This document shows positions 16,090 to 24,877 of a DNA stretch of 64,000 nucleotides, piece by piece. A program made the position numbers and the translations under genes. Position 1 is the stretch's first letter. Each line of letters opens with the position of its first letter. Under the pieces are notes generated by a model. That model did not search any database. It saw only the letters and a program-made list of their open reading frames with translations, and was not told the origin of the DNA. Origin of the DNA: Rhizobium sp. J15 (GTDB taxonomy: Bacteria; Pseudomonadota; Alphaproteobacteria; Rhizobiales; Rhizobiaceae). Location: NCBI RefSeq assembly GCF_002531825.1, contig NZ_NWSX01000002.1, positions 248,001 to 312,000 on the forward strand, in the 5' to 3' direction.

Positions 16090-16638
16090 ATGTCCGCCAC
16101 TGCAAACGCAGTCGTCCGCCGTCCCGATTCAACCGGCCGCCGCATCGTCAACGCTGCCTTCGGCATCGCCGCTACTCTTCTGGCGCTAACGGGCCTCGAA
16201 GCGCGCGCTGCGCCGCAGGCGCCGAGCGAGACCGAACGCCGCAACAAGACGGCCGTCGAGGCCGGCTTTGAGGCATGGGCAGCCGGCACCGGCAGCCCCT
16301 ACGACCTGCTTGCCGACGACGCCCGCTGGACGATCGAAGGCTACTCGCTGGCATCGAAAACCTATCCGAACCGCGAGACCTTCCTGCGAGAGGTGATCCG
16401 CCCCTTCAATGCCCGCATGCAAGCGCCACTGAAGCCCGTCATCCGCAACCTCTATGCCGATGGCGACACCGTGATCGTCTTTTTCGACGCCCGCGGTATC
16501 GCCCGCGATGGCAAGCCCTACGTCAACACCTATGCCTGGTTCCTCGACATGCGCGACGGACGCATCGTGCGCGCCTCGGCCTTCTTCGATTCAGTGGCGT
16601 TCAACGAGTTCTGGACGCGTGTGAGGCCATCCGAATAG
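16090..16638 (+). CDS. Exported NTF2/SnoaL-like protein
   Basis: A 182-residue protein. A basic N-region is followed by a hydrophobic helix (AAFGIAATLLALTGLEARA) ending near an ARA-A signal-peptidase-I site, so periplasmic location is likely. The mature part matches the SnoaL/ketosteroid-isomerase-like (NTF2) fold, which often binds small hydrophobic ligands or acts as an isomerase or hydrolase; the function is not assignable. GGAGGAAG precedes the ATG at 16090. It is the last gene of the AraC–GlcG–SDR cluster. Confidence 0.8.
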   Translation: MSATANAVVRRPDSTGRRIVNAAFGIAATLLALTGLEARAAPQAPSETERRNKTAVEAGFEAWAAGTGSPYDLLADDARWTIEGYSLASKTYPNRETFLREVIRPFNARMQAPLKPVIRNLYADGDTVIVFFDARGIARDGKPYVNTYAWFLDMRDGRIVRASAFFDSVAFNEFWTRVRPSE

Positions 16639-16653
16639 GGCGGCTTGCCCGCT

Positions 16654-17019
16654 TCAGGGCGTAGCGCCGAAGAAGGCGAGCCGGGTGAAGATGGTATAAT
16701 CGGCTTCCGATACCATCAATGCGACGAACACCAGCACCAGCAGCGGCGGCAGCAGGATGGCATAGACGAGCGCCAGCCGCTCCCAGGCCATATGCATGAA
16801 GACGGCAACGATCAGGCCGGCCTTCAGCATCATGAACACAAGGATCAGCGTCCATCTGATATAACCCTGGATGCCGAGATAATCGACCATGTAGGAAAAG
16901 GCGCTGAGCACGAAGAGCAGGCCCCAGACGACGAGATAGAGCCGGATCGGGTGCTGCTGCCCGGTGTGTGCCTCGACATGTGCCGTTTGGGCTTGCGCGT
17001 GCGCCGTTGTCTCGCTCAT
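16654..17019 (-). CDS. Cytochrome c oxidase subunit IV (caa3/CyoD type)
   Basis: A 121-residue membrane protein with three hydrophobic helices after a polar His-containing N-terminus. The helix pattern, with FMMLKAGLIVAVFMHM in the second helix, is the small prokaryotic COX4 family signature. It probably stabilises the oxidase complex. It is the last gene of the oxidase operon, starting 7 bases after the preceding subunit III gene. Confidence 0.87.
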   Translation of the reverse strand: MSETTAHAQAQTAHVEAHTGQQHPIRLYLVVWGLLFVLSAFSYMVDYLGIQGYIRWTLILVFMMLKAGLIVAVFMHMAWERLALVYAILLPPLLVLVFVALMVSEADYTIFTRLAFFGATP

Positions 17020-17026
17020 GACGACC

Positions 17027-17746
17027 TCACCACAAATAAAAAAACGCGAAGATGAAGACCCAGACCAGGTCGACGAAGTGCCAGTAGAGGCCCATGATCT
17101 CGACGGCCTCGTATCGGCCTTTCCGGCTGGTGAAGAAACCGCGCCGCTCCACATCGAAATCGCCCCGCCAGACCTTGCGGGCGACGATGAGGAGGAAGAT
17201 GACGCCGATCGTGACATGAGTGCCGTGAAAGCCGGTGATCATGAAGAAGGTCGACCCGAATTGAGCCGCGCCCCATGGATTTTCCCAGGGGCGCACGCCT
17301 TCGGTGATCAGCTTCGTCCACTCGAAGGCCTGCATGCCGACGAATGTCGCCCCGAGAAGGGCCGTCAGCAGCATCAGCATCGCGGTCTTATGACGGTCGC
17401 GGCGATAGCCGAAATTCACCGCCATCGCCATGGTGCCGCTGCTCGAGATCAGGACGAAGGTCATGATGGCGATCAGGATCAGCGGAACGTCCTGGCCGCC
17501 GATATGCAGCGCGAAGACCTCGCTCGGATTGGGCCATGCGACCGGCGTCGACATGCGGGCGGTCATGTAGGCGATCAGGAAACAGCCGAAGACGAAGGTG
17601 TCGCTCAACAGGAAGATCCACATCATCGCCTTGCCCCAGGAGGCGGTTTTGAAGGCGCGCTGATCCGAGCTGAAATCGGCGGCGACACCGCGCAGGCCTG
17701 CCGGCCTGAGGGCAGCTTCGCCATGTGTCTCGACAGTCTGTGCCAT
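17027..17746 (-). CDS. coxP: Cytochrome c oxidase subunit III (second subunit III of the cluster)
   Basis: A 239-residue, multi-helix subunit III. Landmarks are MMWIFLLSDTFVFG near the start, the large FGSTFFMITGFHGTHVTIGV block and the ending YWHFVDLVWVFIFAFFYLW, all typical of COX3. It supports proton-pump stability in heme-copper oxidases. GGAGAT precedes the ATG at 17746. A longer frame running upstream to 18724 is an artefact across the neighbouring gene. The symbol follows the Bradyrhizobium coxMNOP cluster and is a positional assignment. Confidence 0.92.
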   Translation of the reverse strand: MAQTVETHGEAALRPAGLRGVAADFSSDQRAFKTASWGKAMMWIFLLSDTFVFGCFLIAYMTARMSTPVAWPNPSEVFALHIGGQDVPLILIAIMTFVLISSSGTMAMAVNFGYRRDRHKTAMLMLLTALLGATFVGMQAFEWTKLITEGVRPWENPWGAAQFGSTFFMITGFHGTHVTIGVIFLLIVARKVWRGDFDVERRGFFTSRKGRYEAVEIMGLYWHFVDLVWVFIFAFFYLW

Positions 17747-17757
17747 CAACAAATCTC

Positions 17758-18471
17758 CTAGTTCAGCAATGTGCGGCAGAGATCGACGAAATCGTTCGCC
17801 CATCCGGCAAAGAGCGAAAAGAGCAGGAGCCAGACGGCAAGCATGAAATGCGAATAGATGGCGGAAAGCTCGACGCTGAGGCTGAGCCTGTCCGTCGCGA
17901 CCTCGCTTGCAAACGCCTTCACCGTCGTGTGCGCGAGCACGGCGAGCCCACCTAGAATATGCAGGCCGTGCAGGCCGGTCAGCATATAGAAGAAGCTGTT
18001 GGCGGGATTGTCGGCAAGCACGTAGCCCGCCGCCGCGAGTTCCCGCCAAGCCTGGATCTGTCCGGCGAGAAAGAAGACGGCAAGAGCAAGGGCAGCGGCA
18101 AGTGCGGGGCGCAGGCGCTGCATGCGGCCATGCCCCGCTTCGCTTTTCGCCCATTCCAGCGAAACGCTGCTGAGGGCCAGTGCCGCGGTGTTCACCCAGA
18201 GGAGGCGCGGAACCGGCGTCGCCCACCAGTCCGCCGAGGCCATGCGCATGAAATAGGCGCTGACGCCTAGGCTGAAAACGGCGCCGACGACGCCGAGAAA
18301 CACGAAGAGGCCGATTTTCACGGCCGGCGCCGGCGGCCGTTCGGCGCTCGCATGATGCGGCATCTGCACAGACCCGGTTTCGAGCCAGGGCTTCGAGGTC
18401 AGCCGCTGTCCGGCGAGCCACCAGACGATGATGGCGCCGATCGCGGCAAGGAAGATCAGCGTGACGTTCAT
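17758..18471 (-). CDS. coxO: Cytochrome c oxidase subunit III-like protein (first subunit III of the cluster)
   Basis: A 237-residue, highly hydrophobic protein with a COX3-type core (ANSFFYMLTGLHGLHILGG… YSHFMLAVWLLLF) and an N-terminal helix not seen in classic COX3. It is clearly different from the subunit III encoded directly downstream. It overlaps the end of the subunit I gene by 4 bases (translational coupling). Bradyrhizobium coxMNOP also encodes two distinct subunit III homologues, which is the basis for the symbol. Confidence 0.85.
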   Translation of the reverse strand: MNVTLIFLAAIGAIIVWWLAGQRLTSKPWLETGSVQMPHHASAERPPAPAVKIGLFVFLGVVGAVFSLGVSAYFMRMASADWWATPVPRLLWVNTAALALSSVSLEWAKSEAGHGRMQRLRPALAAALALAVFFLAGQIQAWRELAAAGYVLADNPANSFFYMLTGLHGLHILGGLAVLAHTTVKAFASEVATDRLSLSVELSAIYSHFMLAVWLLLFSLFAGWANDFVDLCRTLLN

Positions 18472-20246
18472 GCCGGGCTCTCCCGGGTTGCGCTGCCATC
18501 TGCCGGCACCGTCTGCGGAATGAAATCCTCGGCCGCGCCGGGCACGCTGTAATCATAGGCCCAGCGGTAGACGACAGGCAGATCCTTGCCCCAGTTGCCG
18601 TGCGCGGGCGGCGTCTGCGGCGTCTGCCATTCGAGCGTCGTCGCCCGCCATGGATTGCCGCCGGCCTCCCGGCCCCGGAAAAGGCTCCAGGCCAGGTTGA
18701 ACAGGAAGACCATCTGCGCCGCACCGACCACGAGCGCCATGACGGTTATGAAGACGTTCAGCGTGTGGGCGGAAGGCGGCACGAAGGTGATCTCTCCGAG
18801 TTCGAAGTAACGGCGCGGTACGCCGAGCAGACCGAGATAATGCATCGGAAAGAAAATCGCATAGGTGCCGAGGAAGGTGACCCAGAAATGGATCTGGCCG
18901 AGCGCCTCGTTCAGCATGCGCCCCGTGACCTTCGGATACCAGTGATAGATCGCCCCGAAGATGACGAGGATCGGCGCGACACCCATGACCATGTGGAAAT
19001 GCGCGACGACGAACATCGTATCCGACAGCGGCACGTCGACGACGACATTGCCGAGGAAGAGGCCGGTCAGGCCGCCATTGACGAAGGTGACGATGAAAGC
19101 GAGCGCAAAGAGCATCGGCAGCGTCAGATGGATGTCGCCGCGCCAGAGCGTCAGCACCCAGTTGTAGACCTTGATGGCCGTCGGGATGGCGATGATCAGC
19201 GTCGTCGTGGCGAAGAAAAAGCCGAAGGCCGGGTTCATGCCGCTGACATACATGTGGTGCGCCCAGACGACGAAGCTTAAGCCCCCGATGATGACGATCG
19301 CCCAGACCATCATGCGGTAGCCGAAGATATTCTTGCGCGCATGGGTGCTGATCAGGTCGGAAACGATGCCGAATGCAGGCAGCGCGACGATATAGACTTC
19401 CGGATGCCCGAAGAACCAGAACAGGTGCTGGAAAAGGATCGGGCTGCCGCCGCCATGTTTCAGCTGCTCGCCCATTTCGACGATCGCAGGCATGAAGAAG
19501 CTGGTGCCGAGCAGACGGTCGAACATCATCATGACGCAGGCGACGAAGAGAGCGGGAAAGGCAAGCAGCGCCATCACGGTCGCGGTGAAGATGCCCCAGA
19601 CGGTGAGCGGCATGCGCATCAGCGTCATGCCCCGCGCCCGCCCCTGCAGCACGGTCACCACATAATTCAGCCCGCCCATGGTGAAGCCGATGATGAAGAC
19701 GATCAGCGAGGAGAGCATCAGCAGGATGCCCCAATCCTTGCCCCCCGGCGTGCCTGACAGAACTGCCTGCGGCGGATAAAGCGTCCAGCCGGCCCCCGTC
19801 GGGCCGCCGGGCGCGAAAAAGCCCGCGGCGAGGATCAGAACGGCGAGCAGATAGATCCAGTAGCTCAGCATGTTCGCGTAGGGGAAGACCATGTCGCGGG
19901 CGCCGACCATCAGCGGAATGAGGTAGTTGCCGAAGCCGCCGAGAAAGAGCGCTGTCAGGAGATAGATCACCATGATCATGCCGTGCATGGTGATGAACTG
20001 GTAATAGTGATCGGCATCGATGAAGGCGAAATAGCCGGGAAAGGCGAGCTGAATCCGCATCAGCCAGGAGAGCACCAGCGCCACCAGTCCGATCGCGATG
20101 GCGGTGAGCGAATATTGGACGGCAATGATCTTGGCATCCTGGCTGAACACATATTTCGTCCACCAGCTGTGGGGATGATAGAGCTCGACATCCTCGACTT
20201 CGGCGGCTGGGATGGCGCCTGCGCCGCTGGACGGAATCTCGACCAT
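18468..20246 (-). CDS. coxN: Cytochrome c oxidase subunit I
   Basis: A 592-residue heme-copper oxidase subunit I with at least 12 helices. The CuB/proton-channel signature FGHPEVYIVALPAFGIVS (with the Glu of the D-channel), the HH pair in VVWAHHMYVSGM, and the D-channel entrance Asp in GARDMVFPYANM are all present, as is HFHMVMG for heme ligation. It is an A-type oxidase catalysing oxygen reduction. Together with the subunit II upstream it forms an alternative aa3-type enzyme. GGAGAT lies upstream of the ATG at 20246. Confidence 0.95.
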   Translation of the reverse strand: MVEIPSSGAGAIPAAEVEDVELYHPHSWWTKYVFSQDAKIIAVQYSLTAIAIGLVALVLSWLMRIQLAFPGYFAFIDADHYYQFITMHGMIMVIYLLTALFLGGFGNYLIPLMVGARDMVFPYANMLSYWIYLLAVLILAAGFFAPGGPTGAGWTLYPPQAVLSGTPGGKDWGILLMLSSLIVFIIGFTMGGLNYVVTVLQGRARGMTLMRMPLTVWGIFTATVMALLAFPALFVACVMMMFDRLLGTSFFMPAIVEMGEQLKHGGGSPILFQHLFWFFGHPEVYIVALPAFGIVSDLISTHARKNIFGYRMMVWAIVIIGGLSFVVWAHHMYVSGMNPAFGFFFATTTLIIAIPTAIKVYNWVLTLWRGDIHLTLPMLFALAFIVTFVNGGLTGLFLGNVVVDVPLSDTMFVVAHFHMVMGVAPILVIFGAIYHWYPKVTGRMLNEALGQIHFWVTFLGTYAIFFPMHYLGLLGVPRRYFELGEITFVPPSAHTLNVFITVMALVVGAAQMVFLFNLAWSLFRGREAGGNPWRATTLEWQTPQTPPAHGNWGKDLPVVYRWAYDYSVPGAAEDFIPQTVPADGSATRESPA

Positions 20247-20314
20247 GATATCTCCTCCGTTTCCTTCCCGCCGGTTGATTCGACCGGCACGCGGCCTTCC
20301 CTCTTCCCGCCAGT

Positions 20315-21133
20315 TCAGTTCGCCGGCGGCGCGTCTCCCGAGGACGCCGTCAGCTGGGTGAATGTCTGTTGCTGCTCGAGCCAGGCCTGGTAGTCAGCGT
20401 CATTGTCGACGATGACGGTGCCACGCATCTGCGGATGGCCGACGCCGCAGAGTTCGGCGCAGAGAACCTCGAACGTTCCCGTACGCGTCGGCGTGAACCA
20501 GAAATAGGTGACCATGCCGGGGATCATGTCCATCTTTGCGCGGAATTCCGGCACATAGAAATCATGCAGGACATCGACCGATCGTAACAATATGCGCACC
20601 GGCTTGCCGACCGGCAGATGCAATTCGCCGCCTTCGACGATCACGTCGTCGAGCCCGCTTGCATCGTTCTTGTCCAGCCCGAGCGGATTTTCGGCAGTGA
20701 TGTCGCGCGTCTCCGCGCGGCCGAGCTTGCCGTCTGCGCCCGGCAGACGGAAACTCCACAGCCACTGCTGGCTGACGACCTCGACCGGGGCGGCATCGTC
20801 GGGCACCGTGATGAACTGGTTCCAGACGATAAGGCCCGGCGCGAGCATGGCCGCGACGCCGACCGCAGTCCCTCCCGCCAGCAGCCACTCCAGCCCGCGG
20901 TTCTCAGGCTCGTAAGCAGCCCGATTGCCCGGCCGGTGGCGGAAACGCAGGACGCAATAGGCCATGAAGGAGATCACCGCCACGAAGACGATGCCGGTGA
21001 TCCAGAAGGTGATGACGAGGGTGCTGTCGATATAGGTCCAATTGGACGCGATCGGCGTCCACCACCACGGGCTCAGCACATGGAACAGCACGGAGCCGAC
21101 GACAAGCAGGACGAGAATCAGCACAACAGCCAT
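20315..21133 (-). CDS. coxM: Cytochrome c oxidase subunit II (CuA-binding)
   Basis: A 272-residue protein with two N-terminal membrane helices (residues ~2–20 and ~38–62) and a periplasmic cupredoxin domain. The CuA site is intact: His upstream in VDVLHDFYVP, then CAELCGVGHPQM. It accepts electrons from cytochrome c. The ATG at 21133 follows a strong AGGAGG; the longer frame to 21220 would only add a non-hydrophobic leader. First gene of the oxidase operon, with a likely sigma70 promoter 59 bases upstream. Confidence 0.93.
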   Translation of the reverse strand: MAVVLILVLLVVGSVLFHVLSPWWWTPIASNWTYIDSTLVITFWITGIVFVAVISFMAYCVLRFRHRPGNRAAYEPENRGLEWLLAGGTAVGVAAMLAPGLIVWNQFITVPDDAAPVEVVSQQWLWSFRLPGADGKLGRAETRDITAENPLGLDKNDASGLDDVIVEGGELHLPVGKPVRILLRSVDVLHDFYVPEFRAKMDMIPGMVTYFWFTPTRTGTFEVLCAELCGVGHPQMRGTVIVDNDADYQAWLEQQQTFTQLTASSGDAPPAN

Positions 21134-21191
21134 TTCCGCCCCTCCTGGGCTGAGCGACCGTGAAACCTCATTCCAGAAAAATGTCGAGTTT

Positions 21192-21220
21192 ATTATCGCA
21201 CAGATAGAAAATCTCGGCAA
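21192..21220 (-). promoter_or_regulatory. Candidate sigma70-type promoter of the coxMNOP operon
   Basis: On the minus strand TTGCCG (21215–21220) and GATAAT (21192–21197) are 17 bases apart, about 59 bases before the subunit II start. This suggests the oxidase operon can be transcribed independently of the cytochrome c gene just upstream. Confidence 0.5.
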
Positions 21221-21277
21221 TTACGGCGATTTAAGCAGGCGCCGTCAGCCGGAACTGATCATTTGGGGTATTGCCCT

Positions 21278-21679
21278 TCATTTGGAATATTGCTTGAGAT
21301 AGGCGACGAGATTGGTGATCTCCTGATCATCCTTGACCCCTGCGAAGGCCATCTTCGTGCCCTTCACCTTCGCTTTCGGATTGTGCAGATAGTCGCGCAG
21401 CGTCGCCTCGTCCCAGACGAGGCCGCCCTCACCGGCCGCCTTCATCCCGCTCGAATAGGCAAAGCCCGGATGCGTCCCGGCCGTGCGGCCGAAAAGCCCG
21501 TTCAGCGACGGACCGACCTTGTTCGTATCGGAATCGGCGACATGACAGGTCGCGCATTTCTTGAAAACGGTGGCACCCGCCGTCGCATCGCCCTCCTGCG
21601 CCCCCGCGTCAGCAGGGGAAAGGGCAACAACTGGGATGGCAATCAGCAGAACAACACGATAGTCCACGGCAAACCTCAT
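21278..21679 (-). CDS. Class I c-type cytochrome, exported
   Basis: A 133-residue periplasmic cytochrome. A hydrophobic signal segment (residues ~8–22) ends near ADAGAQ. The single heme motif CATCH lies at residues 42–46, and the distal Met ligand in GTKMAFAG follows ~60 residues later. This pattern fits cytochrome c2/c550-type electron carriers. It is directly upstream of the alternative oxidase genes, so it is probably their electron donor. The start at 21679 is chosen because the signal peptide begins there, although its GAGGAGG is too close to the ATG; starts at 21721 and 21736 are alternatives. Confidence 0.88.
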   Translation of the reverse strand: MRFAVDYRVVLLIAIPVVALSPADAGAQEGDATAGATVFKKCATCHVADSDTNKVGPSLNGLFGRTAGTHPGFAYSSGMKAAGEGGLVWDEATLRDYLHNPKAKVKGTKMAFAGVKDDQEITNLVAYLKQYSK

Positions 21680-21737
21680 CCTCCTCAAGGTTGCCCAGCC
21701 ACTCGCACCCTCCGCTGCCATTGCCGTGCGGAGCATG

Positions 21738-21968
21738 TTAGCGATGCTTAAAGTTTAGTCTTTCGTGGATGCAAGTCAATGTTCCACAATTCTGGCATCG
21801 GCGACAGACGTCTGCAATGACTGACGGAAGCGGCACTCCCGGCACAGCCGTGAAGCCTTTGATCTCGGCGGTTCTCGGTATGCCGCTGTTGGCGGCCCAT
21901 GATTTGGCGGCGTACTCTGCAATCATTCCGCTATGCAAGCCTGCGCAAATGAAAGCGCAGGCCGGCAT
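21738..21968 (-). CDS. Possible small Cys-rich protein, 76 residues
   Basis: An open frame 23 bases after the tail-specific protease gene, on the same strand, with GGAG 7 bases before its ATG. It ends in a cysteine cluster (CRRCQNCGTLTC), which could be a metal site. I do not recognise a family, and the frame is in a region of mixed composition with an overlapping plus-strand frame, so this could be chance. It accounts for most of the 312-base gap between the cytochrome and protease genes; the rest holds nothing I recognise. Confidence 0.28.
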   Translation of the reverse strand: MPACAFICAGLHSGMIAEYAAKSWAANSGIPRTAEIKGFTAVPGVPLPSVIADVCRRCQNCGTLTCIHERLNFKHR

Positions 21969-21991
21969 GAATATCTCCGTCCGTCGTCCGG

Positions 21992-24085
21992 TTATTTGGT
22001 CGCCGCGTTGAGCACGCTTTGCTGCAAATCCGCCTCGTCGCCGACGATAGCGGCGGCTTCGTCCAGCAGGACGTCTTTTGCATTCTTGCGGGCATTTTCG
22101 ATGGCGATATCGGCGCTCAGGCTGCGCTCGCCCGACTCCAGGCCATCATCTTCGCCGGGATCTTCGCCACCGCTCGCCTGCGCCCGGGACTTGAACCGGG
22201 CTTCACGAGCGGCCGCTTCCTTGCGCCGTTCTGCCTCGTTCAAGGAGATGACGCCCTTCTCGCGCTGCGCCTTCAGGTCGGCGATATCCTGTACCAGACG
22301 TTGAAAATCCGGATCGCCCTTGACCCGCGCATCGTGGCGGCTTTGCAATGTCGGCAGCAGTCTCGCGACGGTGTCGGCCGGGGCGTATTTCGCCGGCTTG
22401 ATCTCTGCCCACGGCAGGGCATTGTCGTAACTGGTCTCGCCGAAGAGGGTCGGATCGGAAAGTCCCGGCAAGCTGATGTCGGGCGTCACGCCGTGCAGCT
22501 GTGTCGTGCCGCCGTTGACCCGGAAAAACTGGGCGATCGTCACCTTCAGCTCACCATATTCGGCTTTGCTGTTGCGAACGATCTGGTCGAGATCGACGAC
22601 GGTCTGGACCGTACCTTTGCCGAAACTCGGTTCGCCGATCACCACGCCGCGGCCGTAGTCCTGGATTGCCGCGGCGAAAATTTCCGAAGCCGAGGCCGAG
22701 CCGCGATTGATCAAGACACCCATCGGGCCATCCCAGACAGGCGCCGCAAACTCGGCGCTTTTGACCTCGACCTTGCCGTCGCTGCTGCGCTGCTGAACCA
22801 CCGGGCCCTTGCCGATGAAGAGGCCCGTCAGATCGATCGCCTCGTCCAACGAACCGCCGCCATTGTTACGCAGGTCGATGAGAACGCTGTCGACCTTTTC
22901 CTGTTTCAGTTCGCCGAGAAGCTTGGCGACGTCACGGCTTGCACTCTTATAGTCCTTGTCGCCTTTGTGCCTGGCTTCAAAATCCTCATAGAATACCGGC
23001 AGAGTGATCACGCCGACTTTGCGAGTGGCTTCGCCCGCCTTTACCGACAGCACGGACTTTTTGGCAGCCTGCTTTTCGAGATTGATTTTATCGCGCACCA
23101 GGTTGACGACGCGGTGCGTGCCATCGGCTCCGGCATCCGCCGGCAGGATATCCAGCCGCACCACGGAGCCTTTTTTCCCACGGATCATCTGTACGACTTC
23201 ATCGAGGCGCGTGCCGACCACTTCCTTGATCGGCCCGTCCTTGCCCTGGCCGACGCCGGTAATGCGGTCTCCGACGGCGAGCTTGCCGGAGAGCTGGGCC
23301 GGGCCGCCGGGCACGAGTTCACGGATCGTCGTGTAGTCGTCGCGTTCCTGCAGCACCGCACCGATGCCGAACAGCGAAAGCTTCATCGAAACATTGAAGT
23401 CGGCTGAAGCGGCCGCGCCGAAATAATCCGTGTGCGGATCGATCGACGTGGCATAGGCATCCATGAACGACTGGAAAACGTCGTCGCTTTTAAACTTGTA
23501 GGCGCGCTCGAGCGTATTTTCATAACGCTTGTCGAGCGTTTCGCGAATGGCCGCATCGGTCTTGCCGCCGAGCTTCAGCCGCAGCCAGTCGCTCTTGACG
23601 CGCTTGCGCCAAAGCTCGTTGCTCTCCGCTTCCGACTGCGGCCAGGGCGCCTTGTCGCGAAGCACCGAATAATTTTCCTGCGCACTGAAATCGAAGCCCT
23701 GCTTCAGCAGGCCGCGTGCGTAGGTCATGCGGTCGACCACACGCTGTTCATAGGCGTTGAAGATCGAAAACGGGATTTTCAGGTCCTGCCGTTCGATGGC
23801 ATCGTCGATCTTGTTGCGGTCAGCCATGAACTTGTCGACGTCGGCCTGCAGGAAGAGCATGCGGTCCGGATCAAGCGACTTGATGAACTGATCCATGACC
23901 CTTGCCGACAAGGCATCGTCGAGCGGAACGGGTTTGTAGCTATAGCGCGAGAGAAATTCTGCGCTCAATTCGGCGGCCTGCGCCTGCCGCTTCAGCGGCG
24001 CCAGATCGGGCGGCGATGCGACCTCTGCATATGCGGACTGTGCTAGTGCAAGAAATGCACCGAGAAAAACATAGGCTATGCGCAT
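21992..24085 (-). CDS. prc: Tail-specific (carboxy-terminal processing) protease
   Basis: A 697-residue periplasmic S41 protease. An N-terminal signal peptide (MRIAYVFLGAFLALAQSAYA) is followed by a helical N-domain, a PDZ domain (around LVPGGPAQLSGKLAVGDRI) and the catalytic core. By alignment with E. coli Prc/Tsp the catalytic residues are Ser465 (in GSASASE), Asp476 and Lys490 (in FGKGT). It degrades or trims periplasmic proteins by their C-termini. The C-terminal tail is charged and helical. Length is close to E. coli Prc. Flanked by the cytochrome c gene and tRNA-Phe. Confidence 0.95.
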   Translation of the reverse strand: MRIAYVFLGAFLALAQSAYAEVASPPDLAPLKRQAQAAELSAEFLSRYSYKPVPLDDALSARVMDQFIKSLDPDRMLFLQADVDKFMADRNKIDDAIERQDLKIPFSIFNAYEQRVVDRMTYARGLLKQGFDFSAQENYSVLRDKAPWPQSEAESNELWRKRVKSDWLRLKLGGKTDAAIRETLDKRYENTLERAYKFKSDDVFQSFMDAYATSIDPHTDYFGAAASADFNVSMKLSLFGIGAVLQERDDYTTIRELVPGGPAQLSGKLAVGDRITGVGQGKDGPIKEVVGTRLDEVVQMIRGKKGSVVRLDILPADAGADGTHRVVNLVRDKINLEKQAAKKSVLSVKAGEATRKVGVITLPVFYEDFEARHKGDKDYKSASRDVAKLLGELKQEKVDSVLIDLRNNGGGSLDEAIDLTGLFIGKGPVVQQRSSDGKVEVKSAEFAAPVWDGPMGVLINRGSASASEIFAAAIQDYGRGVVIGEPSFGKGTVQTVVDLDQIVRNSKAEYGELKVTIAQFFRVNGGTTQLHGVTPDISLPGLSDPTLFGETSYDNALPWAEIKPAKYAPADTVARLLPTLQSRHDARVKGDPDFQRLVQDIADLKAQREKGVISLNEAERRKEAAAREARFKSRAQASGGEDPGEDDGLESGERSLSADIAIENARKNAKDVLLDEAAAIVGDEADLQQSVLNAATK

Positions 24086-24287
24086 TTAGTCTTGATCCGA
24101 TTCATAGTGCCGGGGGTCGAAATAATATCTAGGTGAGACAATTATGGTTTTTTGGCAAGCGGAAGCGTCTTTTGTGCCAAATCTTCCCGAGCTTATCGGC
24201 AGTGACGCTGAAAACCGATGAATCGCAAGCCTCGACGAGAGCCTGTTCGTTCTGGGCAGCCGCTGAGATTGATTTGGAAAAGTGATG

Positions 24288-24363
24288 TGGTGCCCAGGAC
24301 CGGAATCGAACCAGTGACACGCGGATTTTCAATCCGCTGCTCTACCAACTGAGCTACCTGGGC
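24288..24363 (-). tRNA. tRNA-Phe (GAA)
   Basis: The minus strand folds as a complete cloverleaf of 76 nt with an encoded CCA end. The acceptor stem GCCCAGG pairs with CCTGGGC, the D arm is AGCTCAGTTGGTAGAGC, the anticodon GAA is flanked by TT and AA in a GCGGA/TCCGC stem, and the T arm has GGTTCGATTCC. Confidence 0.97.
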
Positions 24364-24423
24364 TAACCTGCTTCCAATGGCATCTCTACCGCGGGGCCTT
24401 GGTTCACCCCGGAAGCGAGCGGG

Positions 24424-24451
24424 GTTATAGCATCTTGTTCGGCCATGGCAA
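24424..24451 (-). promoter_or_regulatory. Candidate promoter of tRNA-Phe
   Basis: TTGCCA (24446–24451) and TATAAC (24424–24429) on the minus strand, 16 bases apart and about 60 bases before the mature tRNA 5' end. The -35 is preceded by GC, giving CTTGCC, near the rhizobial CTTGAC-like preference. Confidence 0.5.
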
Positions 24452-24532
24452 GCGTCAAATGACTCTTTTTTGACGGTCGTGCCGGTTTTGCGGATTCATG
24501 AGGAAAAATAAGAGCTTCGCGGGCGGAATTCT

Positions 24533-24745
24533 TCAGTTTTCCTCGTCCGGATAATCGGCCTTGGTTTCATCGTCGGCCACCGGAATGGCATAGGAACCGG
24601 TCAGCCAGCGGGAAAGATCGACCTCGCGGCAGCGGTTGGAGCAGAAGGGATAGTGTTCGCGGCTGGAGGGCTTGCCGCATTCGGGGCATGGGCGCGTCTT
24701 GCGCAGCGGCTCGACCTTGGCGGCTGCTTTCTTTTCTTCAGGCAT
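24533..24745 (-). CDS. yacG: DNA gyrase inhibitor / zinc-binding protein YacG
   Basis: A 70-residue protein with the four-cysteine zinc ribbon of YacG: Cys20, Cys23, Cys35 and Cys39 (CPECG … CSNRC), followed by VDLSRWLTGSYAIP. In E. coli YacG binds GyrB and inhibits gyrase. The frame extends upstream to 24871 but the ATG at 24745 gives the family length. It is 132 bases downstream of maf, a gap occupied by a dispersed repeat. Confidence 0.93.
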   Translation of the reverse strand: MPEEKKAAAKVEPLRKTRPCPECGKPSSREHYPFCSNRCREVDLSRWLTGSYAIPVADDETKADYPDEEN

Positions 24746-24756
24746 GATCGTCCGTC

Positions 24757-24860
24757 CTAAAGCATGTCGCACAAAAGTGTGCACGGTTTTGCGATAACGA
24801 CATGCGGAAAACAAAGTCTGGAAGCGCGACGCGCTGATCCGAAAGATCATGCCGCGCTTT
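24757..24860. repeat. Dispersed ~104-bp palindrome-ended repeat, copy 1
   Basis: This element lies between yacG and maf. It aligns end to end with copies at 34091–34195 (same orientation) and 59747–59851 (opposite orientation). Shared blocks include AAAGC-n-TGTCG near one end, TTTTGCGATAACGACATGC in the first half and a GCGCTTT terminus. It resembles the short intergenic palindromic repeats of Rhizobiaceae. Confidence 0.8.
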
Positions 24861-24877
24861 CGCATCGGCATTCGGGC

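Noticed and set aside
17747..18724. Upstream extension of the second subunit III frame
   Set aside because: The extension overlaps the first subunit III and end of subunit I genes and is low-complexity; the ATG at 17746 has a good ribosome-binding site.
24129..24332. A short minus-strand frame over tRNA-Phe
   Set aside because: It overlaps the mature tRNA.
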